Shown in pieces: positions 11,595-23,179 of a stretch of DNA of 55,684 nt; the stretch's first letter is position 1; every line of letters begins with the position of its first letter. This stretch comes from Gnetum montanum (taxonomy: Eukaryota > Streptophyta > Gnetopsida > Gnetales > Gnetaceae). Position numbers and translations under genes: made by a program. The DNA lies in the NCBI GenBank assembly GCA_015680685.1, contig MNCI01008657.1, positions 92,703 through 148,386 of the forward strand, written 5' to 3'. Under the pieces are notes generated by a model. It had not been told where the DNA came from. It did not search any database and worked only from the letters and a program-made list of their open reading frames with translations.

Positions 11595-11890
11595 ATGTGG
11601 GACACTTGAGTAGAAATGCTTTAGATAAAATGCATTAAAATTTCTATGTAACTTATATAATTGCAAATCAATAATTTTGTAAACATTGGGGCCAATGAAA
11701 TCTGTAACTTGGAATGGGCCTAACCACATAGGAGAAAAGTTAGTTTAAGGACCGATGTGACCAGATGCTCTATCTCTCTTAAGGACCAGGTTATCTACTT
11801 GAAATATTTTGGCTGCATATTTCTCATTAAACCATTTTTCAAAAATTTGCTAATGATTGAGATTATGAAAATTGATACGTAATCACAATT
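11595..11890 (-). pseudogene. Gypsy integrase C-terminal remnant
   Basis: The minus strand reads NEKYAAKIFQVDNLVLKRD, then FSPMWLGPFQVTDFIG and NVYKIIDL, with one stop after HIGP. This is the typical post-DDE C-terminal region of Ty3/gypsy integrases (the KVGDLVL and GPF signatures). The catalytic DDE core is missing. The frame closes in a tail ending EQLVNP near 11575. Confidence 0.8.
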
Positions 11891-11897
11891 CACTTGT

Positions 11898-12491
11898 TTA
11901 TTCTCTAATGGGGACTAAATTTGAAAAATATGACATCCTTTGACATAGCTTCTTTATTAATTTGAGAAACTTTAAAACATTAATCACTAAATTTATCCTT
12001 GGAAAATAAAAATTCATGAATATGATCATCCTCATAAAAACTTGAAAAGAAAAGATATGATCTAGAATAGAATAAGAGTTAACCTTTTCAATAATTCTTT
12101 CATAATCCCAAGCATTGTGTTTAAAAGGGAGATCTAGAGCAATGGCCATTTGAGCTAATAAATCAAGAACATAATTTTCTTCTCTAGGAATATGTTTAAT
12201 GGATATGTCATCAAAATCTAGCACACCTTGTAATGTTTTAATGCTTTGGATCTCATTTATATCTTTGTCCTCTTCTAATGCTAGTGGGTCATCCAAAAGG
12301 AATGTTTTTTCATCATGTTGATGATAAGGCAAGGTATCTTCATAGATTTCTTCACATCCACTAGAAACAAAAGGATTTATTTCTGAAATTTCACTCTTAT
12401 GGTCATTTATAACACGTTCACCAACCAACTTTAGTAACTCCAATACCAAGATTAGTATTTTGATTTTCCAAAGATTGATTTTCTTGATCAA
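11898..12491 (-). pseudogene. Gypsy pol remnant with RNase H-end motif
   Basis: A 197-codon open frame contains FDDISIKHIPREEN followed by LAQMA at residues about 92-115. This is the conserved end of the Ty3/gypsy RNase H domain (HIPREEN, ADALA). The residues before and after look like connecting or decayed sequence. The whole RT and most of RNase H that should lie between protease and this motif are absent, so an internal deletion of roughly 1-1.5 kb is inferred. Confidence 0.7.
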
Positions 12492-12504
12492 AAGTTGTTA
12501 CCAC

Positions 12505-13044
12505 TTATTTATAGAAAGGCCCTCTTGGTTTGACCATATATTCATATTTTCCTTTAATAGGAATTAATAATTCCAAGAAATCTAACTTAAAGACATTGTT
12601 AAACTTGGCTCCAAAAATCCTTGATAAAAGCACACCATAAGTGGATGACATATTGACTACTAAAATATTCATATAGCATGTAAAAGTAGGGTATTGTTTA
12701 AGTTGTACTTTTACTCCCTTTAATGTTCCTACCACAGGTACATTAGATCCATCAATTTGTATCACACTTATTGCTTGTGGTAGCATCCATGCTCCTAATG
12801 TTTTACATACCTCAAGTTCCATGACACTAATAGTTGCACCAGAATCCATCAAACAATTATAAACATTATTTTCCAAAATGACCAAAGTTGGTAATAAAGG
12901 TGGTTGATCTTTCTTATTCAACATGGAATATCTTGCATTTTTTATTAATAATGCATTAGGACTTTTTGCAAAATGAACTTTCCTTTCAGTTGTTGGAGAT
13001 TTTTCTTTATTGGTTTTAGGTGTATGAACTATCTTTTGAATCAC
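12505..13044 (-). pseudogene. Gypsy aspartic protease segment
   Basis: A 179-codon open frame has the active-site motif NCLMDSGATISVM (D67, S68, G69) and a downstream hydrophobic segment YGVLLSRIFGAKF, as in Ty3/gypsy proteases, which cleave the gag-pol polyprotein. The flap-side strand VPVVGTLKGVKVQL is also visible. This is the best-preserved part of the element. It is followed by RNase H remnants instead of RT. Confidence 0.85.
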
Positions 13045-13049
13045 ATCTT

Positions 13050-14640
13050 TATTTGATTAAAATGTAGAAGATCATACATTGAAATGTTGGCTTTAACTCT
13101 TTTCAAATCCTCGACTAGATCATAAGTCTTATGTTCTTCTTTGGCTTCTTGTTGAGGTGGAGTTCTTCTAAGTATTGAAGGGGAGTTTGGTTGTTGTGGG
13201 ACGTTTGCTTAGGATGGTCCAATTTGATTATTTGTGTTATTTTGACTAAGAGCTCTTCTGTTTGAAGGACTGTAAAGATTATTTCTAGTTTGTTATTGTG
13301 TAGTGTTCATAGTATCGCTAAGTCTACAATAGTGAGTGTTATGTGGGTTGGGATTACTTACTATAACTTGTTCCAATGAGAGAACTTCCTCATTTTCTAT
13401 TTCATGAGGTATGTTCAAGACCATAATTGGGGTTTTTCTGTTTTGTTGACTTTGAACATTATCACCATATAGTGCTAAAAATTGAGAACAAGTTTTCTCA
13501 AAATGTTGCTTTGTGTTATGAAGACGACAATAATCATCATTGATTGAAGTGCTTGATTTTTTAGATTGTATAGGGACTTTATTGTTATTTCACTTTAATT
13601 AAACTACTTTATCAGAAAGCTTTTGAAGTGAAGTTAATATTTGTGTCATTTGGTTTTCTATTTGACAAGTGGATGCATTAGGATTAGATATTCCATTTGG
13701 ATTTATGATGGATTGGATCAAAGCTTTCAATTGATCATCACTTAAACTAGTATTTGGTGGTTAAAATGGAGAGGATGTGGGACCTTAAAAACAACTACTT
13801 GTAGGTTGAGTCATTTGAAGGGGAGTGGGAGTTTGAAATAGAGTATTATTCATTAGAAAAACTTGTGGTAGTTAAGGAGTAAACTACATAGGGTTGCTAA
13901 CATTCATCATCCAAAATTGAGTTTGAATGCTATTCATCAAGATAATTTGTTCCAACTCAATAGCTTTAGCCATTGCTCCTTGTATTTTTGTTATGTTGGT
14001 ATCAGACTTAATGGCATAGGCAAAGAATGGGTTAATGGTAGAGAGGTAGAAATTGAGGATACCATCAGGCTACAGATGCATCTCATTCAACACATAAGTA
14101 AGCTGATGGAGGAATCTTAAGTTGTAGTCACAGACATTTTCCTGAGGTATTTTCCTTAGGCTTGTGAAATTTCTTGATGCTAAGGTAGGGCTAGTGAACT
14201 TATCGAACACGTAAGAACTTATTTTTAAATTCTTGCCATGAGTTGATAGAGGAATTAGGAAGCATCAAAGACCATTGGATGACTTTGCTCCTGAAAGTTG
14301 TCACAAAGACCCTACATGCTATGCCAATTTGGACAATGTTATGGATGCCTAGTAAGGTTTCAAAAAATTATATATGTTGGTGGGCATCACTAATAGGGGT
14401 TGTGGGTTTGAAGAAAAAATTTATGCTTTGGAGTGATCTTGAAATATTGTGATAGTTGGTGAAGTTAAAGGGGTTGCTCACCAAGGGAGATGGGGGTTGA
14501 TTGGCTACCATCCTAGTTTGAATTCTTTTAGGGATAGAACTTGGAAATTGTGAAGCTTCTTGTTCTCTTAAAGTAAAGTGATGGTTAGTTGTTCACTTAG
14601 GGGCAAGGGTAAATGATTCTTGTTGGGAGGATTCACTCAT
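13050..14640 (-). pseudogene. Gypsy gag, broken by stops and frameshifts
   Basis: The likely start is the ATG at 14638-14640 (MSESSQQESFTLAP). Downstream is a capsid-type segment (FRSKVIQWSLMLPNSSIN, SWQEFKNKFL), then a Q/N-rich region, then a zinc-finger-like CRLHNTKQHFEKTC near 13480-13530, and then YDLVEDLKRVKANIS near 13090-13130, a motif widespread before gypsy proteases. Several in-frame stops interrupt it (for example near 13785 and 13860), and there is at least one frame change around 14170-14250. Confidence 0.8.
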
Positions 14641-15195
14641 AAAATGAAAATTATAGAATATAAATGATAAAATAAAACTATAAAATTAAGTAAAACCAAA
14701 AAAAAAATTGAAGTACTAATAATAATATTTTTTTATAAATTTTGACATAAAACTAAAACATGCTATATATAAAATTTTTAAAAAATAAATGTAAGAAATT
14801 CCAATATATAAGAATGAAAGAAAGTAAATCTAAACAAAATACTGTTATTAATGAGGACCACCTCACCAAAGTTAAAACTAAGGTAAGGACCACTGAAAAT
14901 GTGAAATAGGAAATGCAGGTTTAGGAACTTAAAAATGAAATTACAACAAGATAGGAAAAATAAAGGATTTTGAAGGTAGATTGAACTAACAAAGTGCTAA
15001 TTGGAAATAGGGTTGGAAATGTAGATTTGAGGAATGAAAGATTTTTAGGAACCTAAGAACATCAATTTTTTTAAAAAAAATAGAAAATAAAGAGTTTGGA
15101 GACAAAATTTTTCAATGGGGAGCACAAGAAAAGGAAAAGGAAATTAAGGGAAACAACAGTTTTAAAATAAGATCATGAACAGGAAATGAAATAGG
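14641..15195 (-). other. Gypsy leader, non-coding
   Basis: AT-rich leader between the primer site and gag. I see no coding signal. Confidence 0.6.
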
Positions 15196-15212
15196 CCTTG
15201 CTTCTAGCACCA
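15196..15212 (-). other. Putative primer binding site of the gypsy element
   Basis: The minus strand reads TGGTGCTAGAAGCAAGG a few bases inside the 5' LTR end. It starts with the TGG that pairs with the CCA of a tRNA, but I cannot assign the tRNA species with confidence. Confidence 0.55.
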
Positions 15213-16478
15213 AAAAGGTGTTGATGCATAAATTTGGACACATCAACACTTAGAAAAACTTGTTTAAGAAAATTATTGCCTAGGGCACCTCCCATATGGG
15301 TATAAAAACCTAGGAATAGTCTTAGCTGGTTGGGCAATATGGTGTTTTGTGATGTATAAAGATGTTGGTAAGTTAAACAATTTTAACAAGGAAATATAAT
15401 GGGTAGTTCAAGATTACTTTGATAGAAAGACAATTTTCTGCTTAATAATAAACCTCGTGGATCAATAAAATGTGAAATTAAAGAAGAAAAAGTTGACAAC
15501 CAAGATAGGATTAATCTAGGTTTAGAAGTAAAATGGGTTTTGTGTTTTAACCACAACATAGAGACTTTAGTTCATAAAAAAAAAATAGAATGGGATAATA
15601 ACTTAGCTCAAAAAGTGCACAAATATAATGACTTCTAGCAGCTCTAGTTGAGCTAAGGCTACCTCCATTAACTAGTCTGCATGTGTTTTATCATTGTTAT
15701 CGAAGGAGGTAATTGTGATGGTGACAATGGCGCTGGCACTATTCACTATTGTTGCCTATAGCGTCATTGCTACTAGTGGTGCCCACTACGAGGTAGAAAA
15801 CCCTATTGTGCAAGGAAAAAAACCTTTTGTGAAAGGATGAGCCATTGTGCATCATCATTCATGTTGTGCATCATCTGCTACTCGCTAATCATTGCCACAT
15901 GCTGTTGCTATAGTCTACTAACACTACTAATGTTAATTGCTACGCACTACTATTTATGCCTATTTCTATTGTTAGTTGTTATTGCCACCCATTGCTATTG
16001 ACTACCATTGACGCTAATGCACATTGTTCTTGCCTCTACTGTTGACCACCACATGTTGCCTATCATTTGCTGCTGCATGTTGCCTGTTGTCTACTATTGT
16101 GCACCACCTAACATCACCAACTTGCAGATGGCACCATTGTTGACTTGTAGATGCACCTACTACTACTCCCTTGGATGCCACATGTCACCTCTTATAGCTT
16201 GTGCACACATTACCACCATTGGTAGCTTGCATTGCACATTGCCATTGTGCATCGTTCACACTACACGATCATCACTTGTAGCTTGTTGATGCTGATGTTA
16301 CATGCTGCACTACTCGAAAGGGAGACAAAGATCTCCCACCACCCCTTGTCATTGCACTACCTACTACCATTGCTTGTCATGCCTACCTATTGACATTGAC
16401 ATTGGCTCTTGTTGCTACTATTGACTATGGGAGAGAGGGAGGCCCTGGAGATCTCCTCCATTGTCCCAGAGCCCCTCC

Positions 16479-16485
16479 TTTTATA
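16479..16485 (-). promoter_or_regulatory. TATA box of LTR-B
   Basis: The minus strand reads CTTATAAAAGG, conserved with LTR-A, in the LTR that would drive transcription of the element. Confidence 0.7.
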
Positions 16486-16677
16486 AGTTATACCTAGTCA
16501 CCCTTTAAATTCCCACATTATGCACTATCACCACATCAGCCATGTCATGTAACGTCCACACATCACCCATGTCATCGCTAACATGCATGACTGACACCAC
16601 CAGTTATGCCCACCTGTCAGATTCTTAATCATGATATTAAGTTGTAGCCCTTCTCATGGAACTGGGAACAACCCATA

Positions 16678-17065
16678 CTAAATTCCTATTATTTTCCCAA
16701 AAATTTTGCATTTGTATGTCATGGTAACATGATGAATTAATATTAGCACTTCCACCTTGGCTAGCTCATTGCCAGGGAAGGAGTGAACTCCATTTCTGAA
16801 GGCCATGTAAGTGGTGGGTTTTATAGGTTTCTTGAATTTGCTGGGATTGAACTTGGAAGGTTCCTTGTAGAAATCAAGGTTGTGATGGATGACTCTAAAC
16901 AAAGGCATAACTTTCCACCCTTTCAGAATAATGTAACCTTTGTACTCCACATCTTTCATGGCTTCCTTGAAGGTAAAGGAAATGATAAAGGTCATTCTTA
17001 GAGTCTCCTGAATCACTTGCATTTCCAAGTTCCAATCAATTGCTTGCTATGGAATTGAAAGTGAT
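16678..17065 (-). pseudogene. CYP707A-like P450 exon fragment inside LTR-B, heme cysteine lost
   Basis: This is the longer copy. It reads IQETLRMTFIISFTFKEA, VEYKGYIILKGWKVMPLF, PTTYMAFRNGVHSFPGNEL and LIHHVTMTYK. It includes the ExxR motif (ETLR) and the heme-binding loop. In plant CYP707A the loop has the pattern FGNGxHxCPGNELAK; here the cysteine that ligates heme is replaced by F and a glycine by R. It is continuous over about 115 codons with no intron visible, ends in a non-P450 tail (IFGKIIGI), and lacks the N-terminal three quarters of the enzyme. It cannot be functional as an enzyme. The nested element inserted about 90 bp upstream of it. Confidence 0.88.
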
Positions 17066-17144
17066 AATGTAATATGTGTAGTAAAAATAGATAGAAAACT
17101 AATGGGGATTAAGGTGAAATTTCAATTTTATTGAAAAATTCATG

Positions 17145-17149
17145 ATAGA
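17145..17149. other. Target site duplication of the nested element (left)
   Basis: ATAGA here corresponds to ACAGA at 24065-24069, one transition apart. The uninterrupted LTR-A reads ACAGA at this point, which identifies both as copies of the same target. Confidence 0.8.
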
Positions 17150-17969
17150 TGATCAATCATGTTTTCTTTGGCTCCAATATTGGGTACTCGATATCAGATA
17201 TTTGATATTGAGGGCCAAGATGCGATGTCAGATATCCAATATCCCACAATATGTGCTAGCTTATAAATATAGTGTTTGGGTGCATGGTTTGGACATATAT
17301 TAGTTAATGGAGTAGTTAAACTCTTGTAATTTTATTTGATAGTCTTAGTGAAAAGTCAGTGAGTGCCCACATTGTGGATTTGAGTTAGTTGTACGATGTC
17401 TTATTTGAGTGGCAATGTACTTGGACACATTCCATGAATGACAATAAGATCAAGATTGATTCTTATTCTTGCAACACTTTGACTTAGATTAGACTTACTT
17501 TCCATGCAATTTACTTTTCATTTATTTAGTTAATATTTACATTTTTATGCATATTAATGAATTGGTGGAATGAGTGTGACCAATTTCGAGTGTAAACACG
17601 TATTCGCTTGGTAATCCTAGTAGTGGATATGTGGGTTCAAGACATGTACAACAAGCTAGGAATAAACACTCATTAACTGTAGGCTAGTTTAGACTTTACT
17701 TTCCATTGTTAATTAGCTTAATTAATTGATTTCTTTATCATCATTACTAGTAGCATAAGGCCAAAACAACATTAATTATCATATGCCTCACTTTGGACTA
17801 AACCATATAAGACAAAGCTACCACTAGTCCAAGTGGGAAGATAGCGAACTATAATTAAGACATAATGATATAGATGCCATGACTAGTTCCATCCATGAAA
17901 TTCAACTAGATCATGTGTGAACGCTTGTGATTCGTATGGTTGAGTGTAGGGGTACCTTGTTGCTCATAA
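17150..17969 (+). repeat. 5' LTR of nested element
   Basis: It starts TGATCAATCATG and ends TGCTCATAA (the final CA decayed to AA). It contains a GATAT-rich U3 (17188-17245) and a TATA box TATAAATA at 17262-17269. It is about 65 bp shorter than the 3' LTR, mainly because one segment between two copies of CTTGGTAATCC is missing near 17610. Confidence 0.9.
17262..17269 (+). promoter_or_regulatory. TATA box in nested 5' LTR
   Basis: TATAAATA lies about 110 bp from the LTR start and is conserved in all four LTRs of this family seen here (also 23306, 51102 and, on the minus strand, 54750). Confidence 0.7.
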
Positions 17970-17970
17970 T

Positions 17971-17988
17971 TGGCACCATTGCCAAGAA
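17971..17988 (+). other. Primer binding site, tRNA-Asp-like
   Basis: TGGCACCATTGCCAAGAA begins two bases after the LTR. Athila-type elements use TGGCGCCGTTGCCGGGGA, complementary to tRNA-Asp. The differences are mainly CpG decay (GCGCCG to GCACCA) and G-to-A changes. Confidence 0.65.
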
Positions 17989-18187
17989 TGGTGCTAGTTA
18001 TATGGATTAGTTATATTATACATGATCGTTGTAAAGATATTAATGATCTATCTTTTAAAAAATATTAATATTTTAAGTCACACATTATCAAGTAAAATCA
18101 TGTCTTATTCACATAGGATCAAGATTTCATCACATGATGAAAGCACTCATAGGTGTAATGATATGATCTATACTAAAGAAAATTGGA

Positions 18188-20460
18188 GTGAACAACCTCA
18201 AGCAGGGATTTCCTATGCTAGGCTCTTACTACACTCAAGGACTAGGTTTACATAAGGTAGATAATCCTAGAGAAGATGGAGTAAGTTCTAGAATAAGGAG
18301 GGCCTCAAGGCCTAAGACTTCCTCTAAACTTAAAAAAGATAAATCAAGGGACCATGGGAAGAACTATAGAATCCATGGCGATTCTCCTAGTTCCTCATCT
18401 TCCTCTTCCTCTTTAACATCTAGTTCTAACAAAGATGAATGTAGGTATTGAGATAGAACTCCACTATGGAATCAAGATAAAGATTAAAATTAAACCCAAG
18501 GGAAAAATCAAAGACATAAAAATGAGCATAGACAAAATCATCACAATTAGATGAATAGAAATATAGATTATCACCATGACATGTCTAGTATAGATAAGGG
18601 ACTAACATAGATTAGGTAGGTAGTTCAAATACCCCAAAGGCATCAAAGTGATAGTCACATCAAATGGCTTGACATGAACAACATTTCTAAATTTATGGAA
18701 GTTTATAATTTTGATTCACAACTTCACTTACAAGCCTTCCATGATGCATATGCCTTGCAAAATATCGAAAATAAGTGGAAAAACTTAAGCTCTTCACTAG
18801 GACACTAATAGACGAAGCTAAAAGTTGGTATAGATTGTTGGAACCAAGCTCAATCCACTAGTCATCCACAATGTTGAACTTTTCAATGAAAATTACCAAA
18901 CCTATGTGAGAGTGTCCAACCTAAAAAAAATAAAAAAATCTAAGAGTGGAAGCAAGAAAATCATGAACCCATGGATGTGGCCTTGGATAGATACTATTTA
19001 CTACTACATAGATGTCTTGGTTATGATTTCTCTCAAAAAGAGCAACTTTTCCACATCATAGATGGAATTCATAATGAAACAAGGGAGACCCTTGGGATTT
19101 ATGCCCAAGGTCAGTAATACAAACTAAAAGTTCATTAGATACAAAGGCTAATCGGGTAGGTGGCGAAAGAAGAAGGAGAGCTATGTAAACAGGAGAATGT
19201 AGAGGAAAATAACTAGGACCCAAATCTTTAAAAGAAAAGGATCCACATCTATGATAAGGAAAAAGAGGTAACTCTTGATGAGTTGATTTCACAACAAACC
19301 TCATCAATATAAAAGTATATCAAAGAGCTTGAAGCAAAGCTAGATAAGATGTCAGAATGGATAAATGAGAAAGTTAAAACTTGAGTACAAATCATAGAGG
19401 AGAAAGTAGTGCAAAATGAATGAAGTGATCACAACAAAAGGAGGAGAAAGAACTAAGAAATAGGTAGGAACGCTTATTGGTAAAAAGGAAAAATACTTGT
19501 AGAAGAAGCGGCTATAGACTCAACCATAGAAGAAGATGATGGATGTGACATCTATCTATATGACCATCCAAAGGGCTATTGCCCAATCATGTTACATTTA
19601 CATGAGTATTTGGCTTTTGCATTAAATCACAAGTTTGTTCAAAAGAAAATGCCTAAGAAATTACCTTACTCACAAGGTAATTGTAAATAGTCTTACAACC
19701 AATTGTACTATCCTAGTGGGACTTCTTATCAACCTCAACACTATCATCAACCATAGTGGCAAAACACACAATCGTGGCGGAGGCTATCATCAAACTAGCA
19801 CTACCCTTACTACTAGCCAAACCCATATAGATATTATGTTCAACAACATATTTTCCTCACTAGTTCTACTTCCTCTACCTTGAATCACTACTGCTACTCT
19901 CCCAAATATCATTGACCTGCAACATCTTCTAAAGGATCACCACCTCACACCTCTCATCCTCCATCATATCCTCGATATTATCATACTTCCCTCCACCATA
20001 TGTCACTACCAATAACATAGGAAAGTTTGGCATCACAACATCAATGAAAGAATGCCACTTGTGCTATGACCATATATGGAAATGATAATGCGAGTAAATC
20101 TCCACCACACAACACTCATGGACCTACTAACTCATCAAAACCAACACAAGGCCAATCTAATGCAACAACCTTCCTCATTAGAATGATGTCTTCTAATCAT
20201 ACAAAAAAGCCAATATTCATTGTTTCTCCCTCACTGAATAGAAATGATGAACCTATCATTGTGGAGAGATAGAAGAATCCATGCATCACTACTAATAGTA
20301 AAGGGTTTAGTTGTGGGTAGAAAATTCAAAATATTAACACAACCCACAACAAAGTTTAGAAGCAAGTGTGTGAGCAAAAATAAATCTACATAGTAGTCAC
20401 TAAACCAAAAGATACCCAATGCCTTGAAAATGAGAATATAAAATTATTTCAAAGATAATG
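18188..20460 (+). pseudogene. Gag of nested Athila-like element, degraded
   Basis: Fragments in shifting frames align with the better-kept gag at 51955-54028. They are a serine-rich linker near 18380-18425, the capsid segment WLDMNNISKF and LQAFHDAYALQNIENKW near 18660-18780, and a shifted continuation IDEAKSWYRLLEP. Further on are the GCDIYLYDHPKGYCP block near 19545-19590 and PYSQGN...YYPSGTSYQPQ near 19665-19740, and an S/T/N-rich tail to about 20400. Multiple stops and at least two frameshifts make it non-functional. No protease motif follows. Confidence 0.75.
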
Positions 20461-23179
20461 GAGGCAACTGATTTGCTTATTAGTCCTAGACTTAAGAAAA
20501 TAGACCAAACAGAGGACTTAGATGCATATATGTTACAATCTAACTAGTTTAGCTATATATTTATAATATATATCTATTATTTGGCTGAGAGAATCTTATA
20601 TATTTTACAAATTAATAAAATCTCAAATTGATTCATTAAGAATTAATATTCATATTGAAAACCAAAATCAAAATGATTGTATGTTATTCAATCATCTTTT
20701 TTTCCATCTTGGAATCTTACATGATGTGTGATGTGGAGGGTGATAAAATACACTCCCCCTTTCCCATCATGCCAGATGTATTGGCCTCTTGGCAAAAATT
20801 ATACACCAGAAAAGGATATTAAACATGGGGACCCACAAATTAAAATAGAAAATCAAGAAGAAGAAGCAAACACATCTGGATCACCTAAAATGGAAATACC
20901 TTCAAGTACAAATGAAGATACATCTCTGAATGATCCAAATGAGACTATCACCAATGTTAGATGCACTACCAAATGATTAATTAAATCAGTAACATTGATA
21001 GATGGGATATCAGTGGTGTATAACTAGAAGATAGTGTGGTCCATCTCTCAAATGTGCGGCCATAAGATTAGTTGTGGGGAAGATGCTCCATCTTGGTTCA
21101 AGAACTAATAGGTGTTTTTTACTTTTTTGTTTTACAATTTTTTATCATTTTCCTATTTCTTCCAAAATTTTCTAATTCTTAATATGTTTTTCATTTCTTA
21201 ATATTTTTCTTTTATTTATATTTTTCTCTTTTTTGAAGTCATTTTCTTTATGTTTTATGAATGTTTTTTTATGCTTCTGTTGATAATATTTCTAGTCATG
21301 ATGCAGAAGTCAACACTATGTGTTGGGTTTTTGTTCTATTTTATCAAAATGATCAGGTAAGTAAGGTCTTTTTTATGGAAACAATTTGGTTCTTCTTTCA
21401 TGAAACTAAAATTAATCAATGATCATTGTACCTTGAAGAAAGAGGGAATGACCAAGTGGGAATGGTAAGGGTGTGACCTCAAGGGGATTTTTTGGGTTCT
21501 CTTCTTGACTTCCTTCATGTGGTTTATGACTCCTCTTGGAATGTATCATCACTCCCCTATTGATCAATAAAAAGTAAGCTTTGTCTTTGCATGGTGTGGT
21601 TTCCATAAGAAAAAACCAAAAAAAAGAAAAAGGAAAAAAGAAAGAAAGAGAGACAATAAAAAACATAATAATGGAAATTCAAAGCACATCCCTTAAATAC
21701 AATAATGGGCTACAAGCACTAGTTATGGGGCTAAAAAGACATGTTACCCATGCTTGAAGGCAACCCTCTAACTAAGGCCCTTTTTTCCTTCTTCTCTTTT
21801 TGGAGTGATGATTGTTCTTTAAGGTGGTTGTGGACTCATGGTGGTTGGCAGGATGGAACACATCATTGTGAGGGCACTATTCATGGTATGGATTTTGTCT
21901 GAACTTGGATAGATATGTATGCTGATCATTTTAATCACATTTTTCACAAGAACCTATTGTGGACATGGTCAAGTACCTTACATACTAATCTCTACAATCC
22001 ATTCTCATCTTATTATTCACCTCATTATTACATGTGATTATGAGCCTTTTGGTTTTGTGTAGTATAGTGCAACATCCCAACCACAATAGTTGTGTGTTGT
22101 TTAGAATAAAGGCGTGATCTACATTTAACTTTTTGGGTGCCCATGGACATCTATAGAAGTGGTTATGCAAGGGAATTATGACAAGAGCCTGCTTTGGAGG
22201 AGGATCCACTTGCATAACTTTTTTTGATCATGGCTTTGAACTAACCTTTAAATCTTCTAGAACATTGACAGTTTCTCTACATTTATGCATGATTTTGGGA
22301 CTACTTCTCATCTATTTCATTAATTTTTCCTATTCTTCTACTTCCATACCCATTAATATTTTCTTGGCCATCTTCTAAATTAGACCTTTTCTTTTAATTT
22401 TTCAAAAACTTGTGTGCTTTTGAAGCTACACTTATTAGTCATGGGGTCTAGGGATGTCGACTTTGAAGTTTTTCTAACATCCTATTTTTGAACATCATGG
22501 TAACTAATAGTAATTAATTAAAATAATGTGAACAACTTGATGATTTTAGTTACCTCATAGCCTTGGGTATAGTATGCTATCATCATCTTGTGCTTAAACA
22601 AAAAAAATGGGATTGGAAAAGCATTAATTATTAAGAAAAATTTACCAAAACTAATGTTGATCCTTTGGTGACCATAAGTGATGCTAAAAGAAATGCCTAA
22701 GGAAGAAGGTCTTTTGCCAGGCATAAGAATGAAGCCAAGAAGGGGATAATGAAGGATATGCCCATGGACAAATCATAGAATGTATAATATAGTAGCTCAA
22801 AACTTTGCATGTTTACTAGATTCATGGGATGATGGGAAGAAATTTCAGTCCATCCTTCAAGAATGCTTTGCATAACCAGAGAAGCATCAACATAACAATC
22901 AAGGTTAAAAGTCTGCCACCACTAGCGGCAACAAGAAAAATCATCTTTAGTTGATTCTTAAAGACCTCTAAAAATTTTGTAATCTTTAATGTCTGTCCAA
23001 TATTTTTGTCACTTTATTAGTTTGGATGCATCCACTTGAACAAAATTTTGTAATGCAGCACTCAAAGTCAATTAGTAGTTAAAATCAATCAATAATCCCA
23101 TACCTTCCTAATATTTTGTAAGGGAATTGTTCCTCCTTTTCTTCACTTGAGGAAGAGTTTTCATTCAGTCATAGAGGTA
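20461..23179 (+). other. Non-coding internal region of nested element
   Basis: About 2.7 kb without any pol motif that I can recognise on either strand. It contains T-rich stretches (21110-21300). The end, AATCCCATACCTTCCTAATA...GTTTTCATTCAGTCAT just before the 3' LTR, recurs in reverse orientation at 54830-54900, so this tail is a conserved part of the family. Confidence 0.65.

Noticed and set aside
16678-17065. A real host cytochrome P450 gene
   Set aside because: Only about 115 codons, heme cysteine missing, no start, and duplicated at the equivalent point of the other LTR; it is a captured fragment.
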